From positions 3,844,001 to 3,908,000 of the forward strand of contig NZ_JACHMY010000001.1 of assembly GCF_014205135.1 (NCBI RefSeq): DNA of 64,000 nt, in the 5' to 3' direction. Position 1 is the first letter of the stretch. Every line of letters starts with the position of its first letter. The notes beneath the pieces were generated by a model, which saw nothing but the letters and a program-made list of their open reading frames with translations, ran no database searches and was not told the origin of the DNA. The position numbers and the translations under genes were made by a program. Shown here piece by piece: positions 42,765 to 50,017 of this stretch. The DNA is from Kribbella italica. Lineage in GTDB: Bacteria; Actinomycetota; Actinomycetes; Propionibacteriales; Kribbellaceae.

Positions 42765-43643
42765 TCAGTCAGCGAGTCGGCGGGTGACGAACGCGGCGGC
42801 CCGCTCCAGCGCCTCGCCGGCCTCGCTCACCATGCCGACGAAGTACTGGAACACGTGCGGCGCCCCGGCGACCACGTCCAGGCTGACGTCGACCTCGCTC
42901 TCGGCGGCCTGGACGGCCAGCCGCAGGGAGTCGTCCAGCAGGACCTCGGCGGACCCCACCTGGATCAGCAGCGGCGGCAGGCCGGTCAGGTCCGCGAAGA
43001 GCGGGCTGGCCAGTTCGTCGCGCGGATCCTGAGCGCCGACGTACCAGTCGGCGGACTCCTTCATGTGGGCGCGGCTGAACAGCGGGTCGAACTCACCGCG
43101 CGAATCCATGCTGCCGCCGCTCAGCGAGACATCGGTCCAGGGCGAGTAGAGAACAGCCGCCACGGGCAGCGGCAGCCCGGCCCTGCGCGCGGCGACGAGC
43201 AGCGCGAGTGCGAGTCCACCACCGGCCGAATCGCCTGCGACAACAACCTTCTGGCCCGCGGCCAGCAGTTCCTCGTACGCCGCCAAAGCGTCGTCGACCG
43301 CGGCCGGGAACGGGTCCTCCGGCGCCAGCCGGTAGTCCAGCGACACAGCCGGTACGCCGGTACTGCGCGCCAGCGGCGCCGCGAGGTTGGCACCGGTCCG
43401 CGCCGAGCCGATCGAGTAGCCGCCACCGTGCAGGTAGAGGATGACGCCGTCCCGGTCGGCACCCTCGACCAGGACGTCCAGCGCTGGCCGGCCTCCCAGC
43501 GTCCGGGGCCGCAGCGTGACGTCGTCCCCCAGTGGGCGATCAGCGAACAGCTCGTCGAAGCCTGCCCGCTGCTGGGCCGGCGTCTGCCCGAGGTCGCCCT
43601 TGCTGATCAGCCCGCGGGCCTGCTCACGTTCTTGCCTGCTCAT
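42765..43643 (-). CDS. Alpha/beta hydrolase, hormone-sensitive-lipase family esterase
   Basis: A 292-residue esterase. The HSL-family oxyanion motif LHGGGYSIGS is near residue 70, the nucleophile S139 is in GDSAGGG, and the acid/His part is near residues 235-270 (GSAEVLLDD, GAPHVFQYF). It hydrolyses short acyl esters in the cytoplasm. The ATG at 43643 lies 45 bp from the divergent MarR operators, so MarR probably represses it. Confidence 0.9.
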   Translation of the reverse strand: MSRQEREQARGLISKGDLGQTPAQQRAGFDELFADRPLGDDVTLRPRTLGGRPALDVLVEGADRDGVILYLHGGGYSIGSARTGANLAAPLARSTGVPAVSLDYRLAPEDPFPAAVDDALAAYEELLAAGQKVVVAGDSAGGGLALALLVAARRAGLPLPVAAVLYSPWTDVSLSGGSMDSRGEFDPLFSRAHMKESADWYVGAQDPRDELASPLFADLTGLPPLLIQVGSAEVLLDDSLRLAVQAAESEVDVSLDVVAGAPHVFQYFVGMVSEAGEALERAAAFVTRRLAD

Positions 43644-43688
43644 CGTCGACTCCCTGGGTGCTCGCAGTGTTATGGTCGGCACAACTAC

Positions 43689-43715
43689 ATTCCCAGGAAT
43701 CTAATTCCCATGAAT
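43689..43715. promoter_or_regulatory. Two adjacent MarR-type operators overlapping the marR start
   Basis: ATTCCCAGGAAT (43689-43700) and ATTCCCATGAAT (43704-43715) are two 12-bp palindromes, 15 bp apart centre to centre. The second covers the marR start codon (ATG 43710), so binding would also block translation initiation or elongation of its own gene. They lie between divergent esterase and MarR genes. Confidence 0.7.
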
Positions 43716-44180
43716 CAGGATCTTTCGGTGACCGATCTCACGGCGTTGTTCTCCGACCTCGTCCGGCTGGAGACGCGGCTCTACAACGCGCTCGACGCCC
43801 GACTGAAGGCCGAGCACGACCTGCCGCTCGGCCAGTTCGAGTTCCTGCGGTTCATCGCCGGGCGGGCGACGACCCGGGTCTACGACATGGCCCACGAGAT
43901 GGCCATCACGGTCGGTGCCACCAGCAAGGCGGTCGACCGGCTCGAAGCGGCCGGGCGCTGCCGGCGTACGGCGAATCCTGACGATCGTCGCTCCTCGCTG
44001 GTCGAGCTCACTCCCGCCGGGTCGGCGGTGCTGGCCGCGGCGACCCCGACGGTCGAAGCCGAGCTCGGGATCTGGCTCGGCGCGGCTCTGCCCGCGGGCG
44101 CACTCGAAGGACTGGCCGCGACGCTGTCGGTACTGCGGCGGCGCGCCGAGTCGGACCGGCGTACCGACCGCGCCGGGTAG
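43710..44180 (+). CDS. MarR-family repressor
   Basis: A 156-residue MarR protein. The winged helix is AHEMAITVGATSKAVDRLEAAG, near residues 58-80, followed by the wing (PDDRRSSLVELTPAGSAVL). It starts at ATG 43710, inside the second palindrome. It is divergent from the HSL-type esterase, which it likely represses; the inducer may be an ester or aromatic acid (inference). Confidence 0.92.
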   Translation: MNQDLSVTDLTALFSDLVRLETRLYNALDARLKAEHDLPLGQFEFLRFIAGRATTRVYDMAHEMAITVGATSKAVDRLEAAGRCRRTANPDDRRSSLVELTPAGSAVLAAATPTVEAELGIWLGAALPAGALEGLAATLSVLRRRAESDRRTDRAG

Positions 44181-44186
44181 GACGCG

Positions 44187-44229
44187 AAAACCTCCGCGCC
44201 GCCGGGACATTTCGCGGCGCGGAGGCTTT
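44187..44229. terminator. Bidirectional terminator between marR and chitosanase
   Basis: CCTCCGCGCCGC (44191-44202) pairs perfectly with GCGGCGCGGAGG (44214-44225). It is preceded by AAAA and followed by CTTT, so it can end transcripts from both convergent genes. Confidence 0.8.
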
Positions 44230-44244
44230 GGTCGTCGTACGAGA

Positions 44245-45102
44245 TCAGCCGATGTGGAAGTTGTCGCCGTACACCTGCCAGTCGAGCGGGGTGTCGAGGT
44301 TGAGGTTGCCGTTGTTCAGGAAGACCCGCTGGGCGGTGTCGACCCGGCTAGTGTCGCTGTGCGCCTCCTCCTGCTTCATCGCCCAGACGCGGGCGTCCAG
44401 GAAGGCATTCAGCCAGGCGGTCTCGTCGCCGCCCTGCGCCGGCGGCGTGGCCTCGTTCAGCGCGCGGTTGCGGATGCTGCGGAAGCTGGTCGGGTCGCCA
44501 CCGTCGCCGTGCATCACGATGGCGTCGTAGTAGATGAACTGGCCGAGCACGCCGACGCCGTCGGACTTGCCCTGGTTGACCGACGGGTCGAAGTAGACGC
44601 GGTCGCGCTCGTCGTTCTGGGCGGTCTTGAACGCGTTGTCGTTCGCGGCACTCTCCCAGTCCCCGGTGAAGTTGGGGTCGAGGCCGTCGTGGGAGTCGCT
44701 GCCGTCCACCTCGCGCAGCGCCGGCAGGTACTTCTCCAGCACGTTGCCCGGTTCGCGTTGGCTGTACAGCTCGACCAGGTCGAGCATGTCGCCGGTGCCC
44801 GAGCAGAACCCGATGATGCCGGCCGTGTAGCCCCGGCCGTCGCCGATGTCCTCGATGTAGCCATACTGCGCCTTCCAGTCCAGCGAGGAGTTCTCCGCGC
44901 TGGAGACGATCTGCATCGCGATGTCCTTCTTCGCCGGGTCGTCCAGCCCGACGGCGCGCGGGGCGTCGACCCGGTCCTGGTACTGCGTCCCGCTGATCGC
45001 CGGCTGCGGCTGGAAGGGCGAGGCGAACGCCGTGGCCGGGGCGGCGGCCACGGCGAGGCCGAGCAGGACGGCGGTGAGCTGCTTCTTGGGGCGGTTGAGC
45101 AC
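44245..45102 (-). CDS. csn: Secreted GH46 chitosanase
   Basis: A 285-residue chitosanase. Signal peptide LTAVLLGLAVAAAPATAFAS is followed by the GH46 catalytic pair: E70 (SSAENSS) and D88 (EDIGDGRGYT), 18 residues apart as in the Streptomyces N174 enzyme (Glu22/Asp40). GIIGFCSGTGDML and RVYFDPSVNQG are further family blocks. It cuts chitosan outside the cell with inversion. A near-perfect palindrome 30 bp upstream resembles operators described for Streptomyces chitosanase genes (CsnR). Confidence 0.95.
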   Translation of the reverse strand: MLNRPKKQLTAVLLGLAVAAAPATAFASPFQPQPAISGTQYQDRVDAPRAVGLDDPAKKDIAMQIVSSAENSSLDWKAQYGYIEDIGDGRGYTAGIIGFCSGTGDMLDLVELYSQREPGNVLEKYLPALREVDGSDSHDGLDPNFTGDWESAANDNAFKTAQNDERDRVYFDPSVNQGKSDGVGVLGQFIYYDAIVMHGDGGDPTSFRSIRNRALNEATPPAQGGDETAWLNAFLDARVWAMKQEEAHSDTSRVDTAQRVFLNNGNLNLDTPLDWQVYGDNFHIG

Positions 45103-45131
45103 GATCTCTCCTCTGAGGGGCGTCGAGAGGT

Positions 45132-45158
45132 ATCTGTTAGGAAGCTTTCCTATCAGAT
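45132..45158. promoter_or_regulatory. Palindromic operator upstream of chitosanase (CsnR-type, inferred)
   Basis: A 27-bp palindrome, ATCTG-T-TAGGAA-GCT-TTCCTA-T-CAGAT, with only the T/T pair mismatched. It lies 30 bp before the csn start codon. Chitosanase genes of Streptomyces carry a TTTCCT-type palindrome bound by the ROK-family repressor CsnR; that regulator gene is not in this window. Confidence 0.8.
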
Positions 45159-45208
45159 GCGAGTCGTGACGACCAGAGATCGCGCGAATTCTTTTGGTGA
45201 CCGATGGA

Positions 45209-46081
45209 TCAGGCGTACACGGTGAGCGCGCCCGGCGCGATGCCGATGTCGATCGGCAGCGGACCGAGGATCTCGCCGTCGCCGTACGCCGTGACCGTCG
45301 GCGACTCCAGCCGGACCTCGCGGCCGCGCAGCGTGTGTACCGCCGGGTGCCCGAGATGGGTGGCCTTGGACAGCTTCGGGAACATCTGCAGCAGGGTCAG
45401 CCGCGACACCGGCTTGATGATCGTGACGTCGAGCAGGCCGTCGTCGATCTCGGCGCCGGCCAGGATCTGCAGGCCACCGCCGTACGTCGGGCCGGTGCCG
45501 ACGGCGACCAGCATCGCGTCGGTCTCGAACCGCTCGCCGTCCACCGTCACGACGTACGAGAGCGGCTTGAACGTCCGCAGCTCGGCCAGCGTCGCGACCG
45601 TGTAGCGGGCGTTGCCCTTCGGCCAGGTCATCGCGTTGGCGCGCTTGTTCACCAGGGAGTCGAAGCCGCCCGCGACGACGGTGGTGATGTACTCCCCTGC
45701 CGCGACGCCGAGGTCGATGTCCCGCGTCCTGCCCACGACGATCAGGTCGGCGGCGGCCACCGGGTCCTTCAGCGGTACGCCGAGGCCGCGGGCGAAGTCG
45801 TTGCCGGTGCCGGCCGGGATCACGCCGAACGGCATCCCGGACTTGGCCAGCACCTGCGCGCCCAGGTGCAGCGTGCCGTCGCCGCCGACCAGGGCGACGC
45901 CGTCCGCACCGGAGGCGACCACTTCGGCCGCGATCCGGCCGACGTCCTCCGCGCAGGTCGTCTCGTACAGGTCGACGGTCAGGCCGCCGGCTTCCAGCCG
46001 CTGCCGCACCACCGGAGCGACTCGCGCACCCAGGCCGCGGCCGCTGGTGGGGTTGACCACCAGCGCGATCCTGCGGCCCAT
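45209..46081 (-). CDS. Diacylglycerol kinase-family lipid kinase (DagK/YegS-like)
   Basis: A 290-residue lipid kinase. IALVVNPTSGRG starts the fold, VGGDGTLH near residue 70 is the nucleotide-binding GGDGT motif, and PAGTGNDFARGLG near 95 is the second signature. It phosphorylates diacylglycerol or a related lipid with ATP at the membrane. It starts at ATG 46081, overlapping the tatC stop by one base (TGATG), so it is coupled to tatC. Confidence 0.9.
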   Translation of the reverse strand: MGRRIALVVNPTSGRGLGARVAPVVRQRLEAGGLTVDLYETTCAEDVGRIAAEVVASGADGVALVGGDGTLHLGAQVLAKSGMPFGVIPAGTGNDFARGLGVPLKDPVAAADLIVVGRTRDIDLGVAAGEYITTVVAGGFDSLVNKRANAMTWPKGNARYTVATLAELRTFKPLSYVVTVDGERFETDAMLVAVGTGPTYGGGLQILAGAEIDDGLLDVTIIKPVSRLTLLQMFPKLSKATHLGHPAVHTLRGREVRLESPTVTAYGDGEILGPLPIDIGIAPGALTVYA

Positions 46082-46902
46082 CAGTCCGCCAGCAGCGCTT
46101 CGGCCTTGCGGGCCTTCCGCTTGTCGAGGATCCGGGCGATGATCTCCGAGGCGAAGAACAGCGCGCACATCGGCAGCGCCAGGAACATCAGCGAGAACGG
46201 GTCACCCGACGGCGTCGCGACCGCGCCGAAGATGAAGATCGCCAAGATGATGTACGGCCGGAACTTGGCCAGCGCCTTAGCCGGCACGATCCCGACGATG
46301 TTCAGCAGCACGACGACCAGCGGCAGCAGGAACGCGATCCCGAACACCAGCATCGTGCGCAGGACGAAGTCCAGGTACTCCGGCAGGGTGATCAGGTTCT
46401 GGGCGAAGTCCGGGGTGAAGCCGATCAGGATCGCGATGCCTTTCGGCAGCGTCCAGTAGGCCACCGCGAGGCCGGCCGCGAACAGCGGAGTCGCGATCCC
46501 GGCGAACAGGAACGCCCAGCGCCGCTCGGAGCGGTGCAGGCCGGGCGCGATGAACGCCCACAGCTCGTACAGCCAGACCGGCGCGGCCAGGATCAGGCCG
46601 AACACCAGCGAGATCTTGATCTGGAAGGTGAACGGCGAGGTCACGTTGTTGAAGGTGAGCTCGGGCACCTTGCCGCCGCTGTTGTCCGCGATCAGCTGGG
46701 CCACACCGGTTCTGAACGGCTTGACCAGGAAGTCCAGCGCCTGGTCGTAGAAGACGTACCCCACGACCGTCAGCAGCACGATCGCGAGCACCGAGATGAG
46801 CAGCCGGTTGCGCAGCTCCGCGATGTGGTCGCGCAGGGTCATCCGACCCTCTTCGTCCCTCGGACGGCGCTCTTTCCGCCGTCCGAATCTCACCATCGTC
46901 AC
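46081..46902 (-). CDS. tatC: Sec-independent translocase TatC
   Basis: A 273-residue protein with six membrane helices. The N-terminal MTLRDHIAELRNRLLIS (about residues 21-37) is the TatC cytoplasmic signal-recognition start; the conserved FTFQIKISLVFGLILAAPVWLYELWAF and FGIAFLLPLVV follow. TatC binds twin-arginine signal peptides and works with TatA. The ATG at 46902 gives a 20-residue basic leader; the ATG at residue 21 is a possible alternative. Confidence 0.95.
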   Translation of the reverse strand: MTMVRFGRRKERRPRDEEGRMTLRDHIAELRNRLLISVLAIVLLTVVGYVFYDQALDFLVKPFRTGVAQLIADNSGGKVPELTFNNVTSPFTFQIKISLVFGLILAAPVWLYELWAFIAPGLHRSERRWAFLFAGIATPLFAAGLAVAYWTLPKGIAILIGFTPDFAQNLITLPEYLDFVLRTMLVFGIAFLLPLVVVLLNIVGIVPAKALAKFRPYIILAIFIFGAVATPSGDPFSLMFLALPMCALFFASEIIARILDKRKARKAEALLAD

Positions 46903-46918
46903 AGGTGGTGCGCGCGAC

Positions 46919-47224
46919 TCAGTTGGCGGTGTGCGTCGGCGGCACGCCGTCGCCCGGGGCCTGACCGTTCGCCTGGTTCTGCTGCGGGGCCGGCTGGGCC
47001 TGCTGCACCGGCGGCTGGACGTGCTGCTGGGCCGGCGGCTGGCCGGTCTCGGTCAGCTCGGCGTCCTTCTTCTTGCCGGGGCCGACCTCTTCCTCCCAGA
47101 TCTTCTTCGACTTGCCGAGCTGCTTGACCAGGGCCGGCAGCTTGGCCGAACCGAACAGCAGCACGACGATCGCAAGAATGACGAGCCACTCTGCGCCCTG
47201 GGGCATACCGATAAGCGGGGGCAT
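46919..47224 (-). CDS. tatA: Twin-arginine translocase subunit TatA
   Basis: A 101-residue protein. One N-terminal membrane helix (AEWLVILAIVVLLFGSAKLP) is followed by the amphipathic helix with LVKQLGKSKKIWEEE, then a glutamine/proline-rich tail (QQHVQPPVQQAQPAPQQNQ). TatA forms the protein-conducting assembly with TatC. The ATG at 47224 is followed by PPLIGMPQGAEW, consistent with the family. Confidence 0.94.
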   Translation of the reverse strand: MPPLIGMPQGAEWLVILAIVVLLFGSAKLPALVKQLGKSKKIWEEEVGPGKKKDAELTETGQPPAQQHVQPPVQQAQPAPQQNQANGQAPGDGVPPTHTAN

Positions 47225-47277
47225 GAGGATCTCCCTTTCACGACTATCCGATGGCTCAACGTGAGACTGGGCCGATA

Positions 47278-47466
47278 CTACGCCCGGGACCGAGCAGATT
47301 CCCCGGCCCTGTCCGGACCTGACCTCTGCGCTGCCTCGAGCTTGGACTGGGCGGCGCCCAACTCTCGCGTCAGCGCCTTGGTCTTGCCCCACAGCTTCTT
47401 CGCGAGCAAGGCGAGGACCAGGAGCCACACCGCCACGACCGCGAGAAAGAGCAGGAACCAGAACAT
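47278..47466 (-). CDS. Small membrane protein of unknown function
   Basis: A 62-residue protein. An N-terminal helix (FWFLLFLAVVAVWLLVLALL) is followed by a charged helical tail (KKLWGKTKALTRELGAAQSKLEAAQ) likely to form a coiled coil. It runs in the tat direction 53 bp upstream of tatA. Small proteins like this are common beside tatA in actinobacteria; no function is known. Confidence 0.7.
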   Translation of the reverse strand: MFWFLLFLAVVAVWLLVLALLAKKLWGKTKALTRELGAAQSKLEAAQRSGPDRAGESARSRA

Positions 47467-47562
47467 GTCCCGACCTTATCCGGTTCGGAGCCACCGCCCA
47501 CGCGGATGGGTGTTCGTCGCGGGCAACGGTGTCGGAACGTGATGGTAAGAATTGGTGTCGGG

Positions 47563-47730
47563 CTAGGGTGTGTCTCCCAATTCCCGCCGTAGCGAGCAGG
47601 TGCTCGGCGCGGTAGCTCGGAGTGCTGGAGTGAAGCCCTCGATGTTTTTCCATCGTGGGTTTTGCTCCAGTGCTCCGAGGTGCCGTGCCGAGTGCCGCGC
47701 AGTAGGCGGGAATTGGGAGACACACCCTAG
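47563..47730. repeat. Long-hairpin repeat, copy 2 (perfect 26-nt arms)
   Basis: The arms 47563-47588 and 47705-47730 are perfectly complementary (CTAGGGTGTGTCTCCCAATT... on the left). The inner part, with GTAGCGAGCAGGTGCTCGG, CTCGGAG/CTCCGAG, CTGGAG/CTCCAG and the tip CGATG-TTTTT-C-CATCG, matches copy 1 at 24066-24229. The outer stem sequence and the CTCGGAG stem differ from copy 1 but still pair within this copy. It is flanked by CTAG at both ends and lies 24 bp before the winged-helix gene. Confidence 0.87.
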
Positions 47731-47754
47731 GGCGGGACCGTATCGAGGGGGGCT

Positions 47755-48948
47755 GTGGTGCTGCGGATCGGGATCGAGGAACGACGGCTCAGACTGGGGC
47801 GCCGGCACCGGCTGGCGACCTCCTGCCAGGCGGCCGATCCGGTGCAGGCGGCGGCTTCGGTCGTGGTGCTGCACGCGACCGACCCGGCCACGGTGCATCT
47901 GTCGGTCGCCGCGCGGGTGCCGGGCAGTGATGTCGCGCTCACCGAGCGTGCGCTGTACGACGACCGCACGCTGATCCGGATGCTCGGGATGCGGCGCACG
48001 GTGTTCGTCGTACCGACCTCGTTCGCGCCGGTCGTCCAGGCCGCGGCGAGCGACGACATCGCGGTGAAGCAGCGCAAGTTGCTGGTCAAGCACCTGGTCG
48101 AGGCCGGGATCGCCGGTGAGGCCGAGGCGGCCGGGCAGTGGCTGCGGGCGGTCGAGGAGTCGACGGCGACCGCGCTCAGCCTGCGCGGCTCGGCCACGGC
48201 GCAGGAGCTCGCCCAGGACGAGCCCCGGCTCCGCAGCCGCCTGGCGATGGCCCCGGGCAAGTCGTACGCGGCCCAGCCGTATGTCACCAGCCGCGTCCTC
48301 TTCCAGCTCGCCGCCGAGGGCCGCATCGTCCGCGGCCGCCCGCTGGGCACGTGGCTGAGCAGCCAGCACCAGTGGTCCCCCGCGGAGGACTGGCTCGCAG
48401 GCGGTCTGGCCGGCGACCTGTCCGCCGACGAAGCCCGTACGACGCTCGCCCGCAGCTACCTGGAGTCCTTCGGCCCAGCCACCCTCGCCGACCTCCAGTG
48501 GTGGACCGGCTGGACCCTGGGCCAGTCCCGCAAGGCCCTGGTCGCCGTAGAAGCCGTAGAGGTCGACCTGGACGGCGTCACCGGCTACGTCCTCCCCGGC
48601 GACGAGGCCCCCGAGATCGCCGTCGAACCCTGGGTCGCCTTCCTCCCCGCCCTGGACCCCACCCCCATGGGCTGGAAGGACCGCACCTGGTACCTCGGCG
48701 AGCACAAGACCCGCCTGTTCGACACCACCGGCAACATCGGCCCCAGCATCTGGGCCAACGGCCGCATCGTCGGCGCCTGGGGCCAACCCGAGTCAGGCGA
48801 GGTCCGCTACCAACTCCTCGAAGACGTCGGCACCGAAACCACCACCGCCATCGAATCCCACGCCGCCCGCTGGACCACCTGGCTCTCCGGCGTCCGCATC
48901 ACCCCCCGCTTCCGCACTCCCCTGGAACGAATCCTCAGCCAGGGCTGA
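47755..48948 (+). CDS. Winged-helix DNA-binding protein (HTH_42/AlkZ-like), altered active site
   Basis: A 397-residue member of the winged-helix family that includes the DNA glycosylases AlkZ and YcaQ. The N-terminal half has three winged-helix-like parts and the C-terminal half a beta-barrel region (GYVLPGDEAPEIAVEPWVAFLPALDPTPMGWKDR; IWANGRIVGAWGQ). In AlkZ-type glycosylases the catalytic Q-x-Q/Q-x-D lies in a LQAQDP-like segment near residue 40; here it reads LHATDP, so the glutamines are absent. It may have lost glycosylase activity or be a regulator. It starts just after the hairpin repeat. Confidence 0.75.
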   Translation: MVLRIGIEERRLRLGRRHRLATSCQAADPVQAAASVVVLHATDPATVHLSVAARVPGSDVALTERALYDDRTLIRMLGMRRTVFVVPTSFAPVVQAAASDDIAVKQRKLLVKHLVEAGIAGEAEAAGQWLRAVEESTATALSLRGSATAQELAQDEPRLRSRLAMAPGKSYAAQPYVTSRVLFQLAAEGRIVRGRPLGTWLSSQHQWSPAEDWLAGGLAGDLSADEARTTLARSYLESFGPATLADLQWWTGWTLGQSRKALVAVEAVEVDLDGVTGYVLPGDEAPEIAVEPWVAFLPALDPTPMGWKDRTWYLGEHKTRLFDTTGNIGPSIWANGRIVGAWGQPESGEVRYQLLEDVGTETTTAIESHAARWTTWLSGVRITPRFRTPLERILSQG

Positions 48949-48949
48949 C

Positions 48950-49600
48950 CCACGCGGCGACGCCGCCCCCGCCCCCTGCGCCCCCGGATCCACGCAGACG
49001 CCACCATCTCCTCCAGACGGCCACCGCCCCCTACCCACCCTCAGCCCCACACAGGCACCACCACCTCCTCCCCGAGCCGCCCGTCCCGACCCGGACTCCC
49101 GCAGACACCACGTCCTCCGCCCTACCCTCGGACTCCCGCAGACACCGCGGCCTCTTCCACCGGCCGCCACCCCCTGCTCCCCGACCCCACAGAGGCCACC
49201 CCGTCTTGCGCCCGGCCACCGTCCTTCCCTGCCCCGGCCCCGCAGGCGCAACCACCTCTTCCACCAGCCACCAGTCCTCCCCGCCCCAGCCCCGCGCAGA
49301 CACCACCCGGCTCCCCACAGATACCACCACTTGTTTCACCCGGCCGCCGCCACTTCCTCCCCCAGCCGCCGCCCCTTCCACCCCGGCCCCGGCAATACCA
49401 CTACCTCTTCCACCCCACCACCGTCCCTGCCCACCCACCCCACGCCGACACCACCACGTCCTCCAACCGGCGACCGCCGCTCCCCACCCCCGGCCCACCC
49501 CCGAGCCCCAGCCCCAGCTCCCGCCACCCGCAGACACCACCACCTCTTCCACCCGGCCGCTGCAACCTCAGCCCAAGGCAACCCCGCCGGCCGCATCTGC
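48950..49600. repeat. Degenerate minisatellite 1, C-rich, period about 50 bp
   Basis: About ten or more imperfect copies of a unit containing GCAGACACCACCACCTCTTC, followed by CACCCGGCCGCC-like and CCCCGGCCCC-like blocks, period roughly 37-60 bp. The plus strand is extremely C-rich and the minus strand G-rich over about 650 bp. No frame has conserved coding character; open frames on both strands merely repeat HHHLL/EEVVV-type words. Noncoding, directly after the winged-helix gene. Confidence 0.8.
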
Positions 49601-49705
49601 AGGGCGCTCGCCACACGCCGTACCGCCATCACCCGGGGAACAGGGTCGCGCCCATGCGGCCGACAAGGTGGTCTTGGGCTGAGACCGCACCGGCCGGGAA
49701 CAAGT

Positions 49706-49950
49706 GCGAGTGGTGCGTGCAACCTGGCGTGGGGGGTGGAGTGCGCGCGAGTGGTGCGTGCGACCTGGCGCGGGGGTGGAGTGGGCGCGAGTGGAGCCTG
49801 CTCCCGGAGTGGGGGTATGGGATGAGCGCGAGTAGTGCGTGCGACCTGGCCCGGGGTGGGGTGAGCGCGAGTAGTGCGTGCAACCTGGCGCGGGGGGGCG
49901 CGTGGAGCCTGCGCGGGTGGTGCCTGCGACCTGGTGTGGGATGGAGCGGG
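49706..49950. repeat. Minisatellite 2, G-rich, period about 40 bp
   Basis: About six imperfect copies of a unit starting GCGAGTGGTGCGTGCAACCT and ending in G-rich sequence (GGGGGTGGAGTG). Copies start near 49706, 49747, 49787, 49828, 49867 and 49912 (39-45 bp apart). The period is mostly not a multiple of three, so it is noncoding. Nothing else was recognised in 49601-49705 and 49951-50017. Confidence 0.85.
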
Positions 49951-50017
49951 CGGGCGGTGCTGAGTCGGCTCGGCTCGCCGGGCAGTGTGCACCGCGGCAT
50001 CAGCAAGTACTGGCGCC

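Noticed and set aside
39534-44180. A plus-strand open frame of about 1,548 codons running antisense through helY and the esterase gene.
   Set aside because: It is a codon-bias shadow of the GC-rich minus-strand genes; composition is arginine/glutamine/valine-rich and it only becomes a real protein in its last 156 codons (marR).
47563-47730. A short gene encoding GKTSR-x-SLQH-x-ELP-like peptides found in both hairpin repeats.
   Set aside because: Similarity follows from DNA repeat identity; frames differ at the ends, and changes preserve base-pairing instead of amino acids.
48950-49950. Coding regions in the minisatellites (long open frames on both strands).
   Set aside because: Proteins are simple repeats of the DNA unit, with periods not in multiples of three and no ribosome-binding site or homology pattern.
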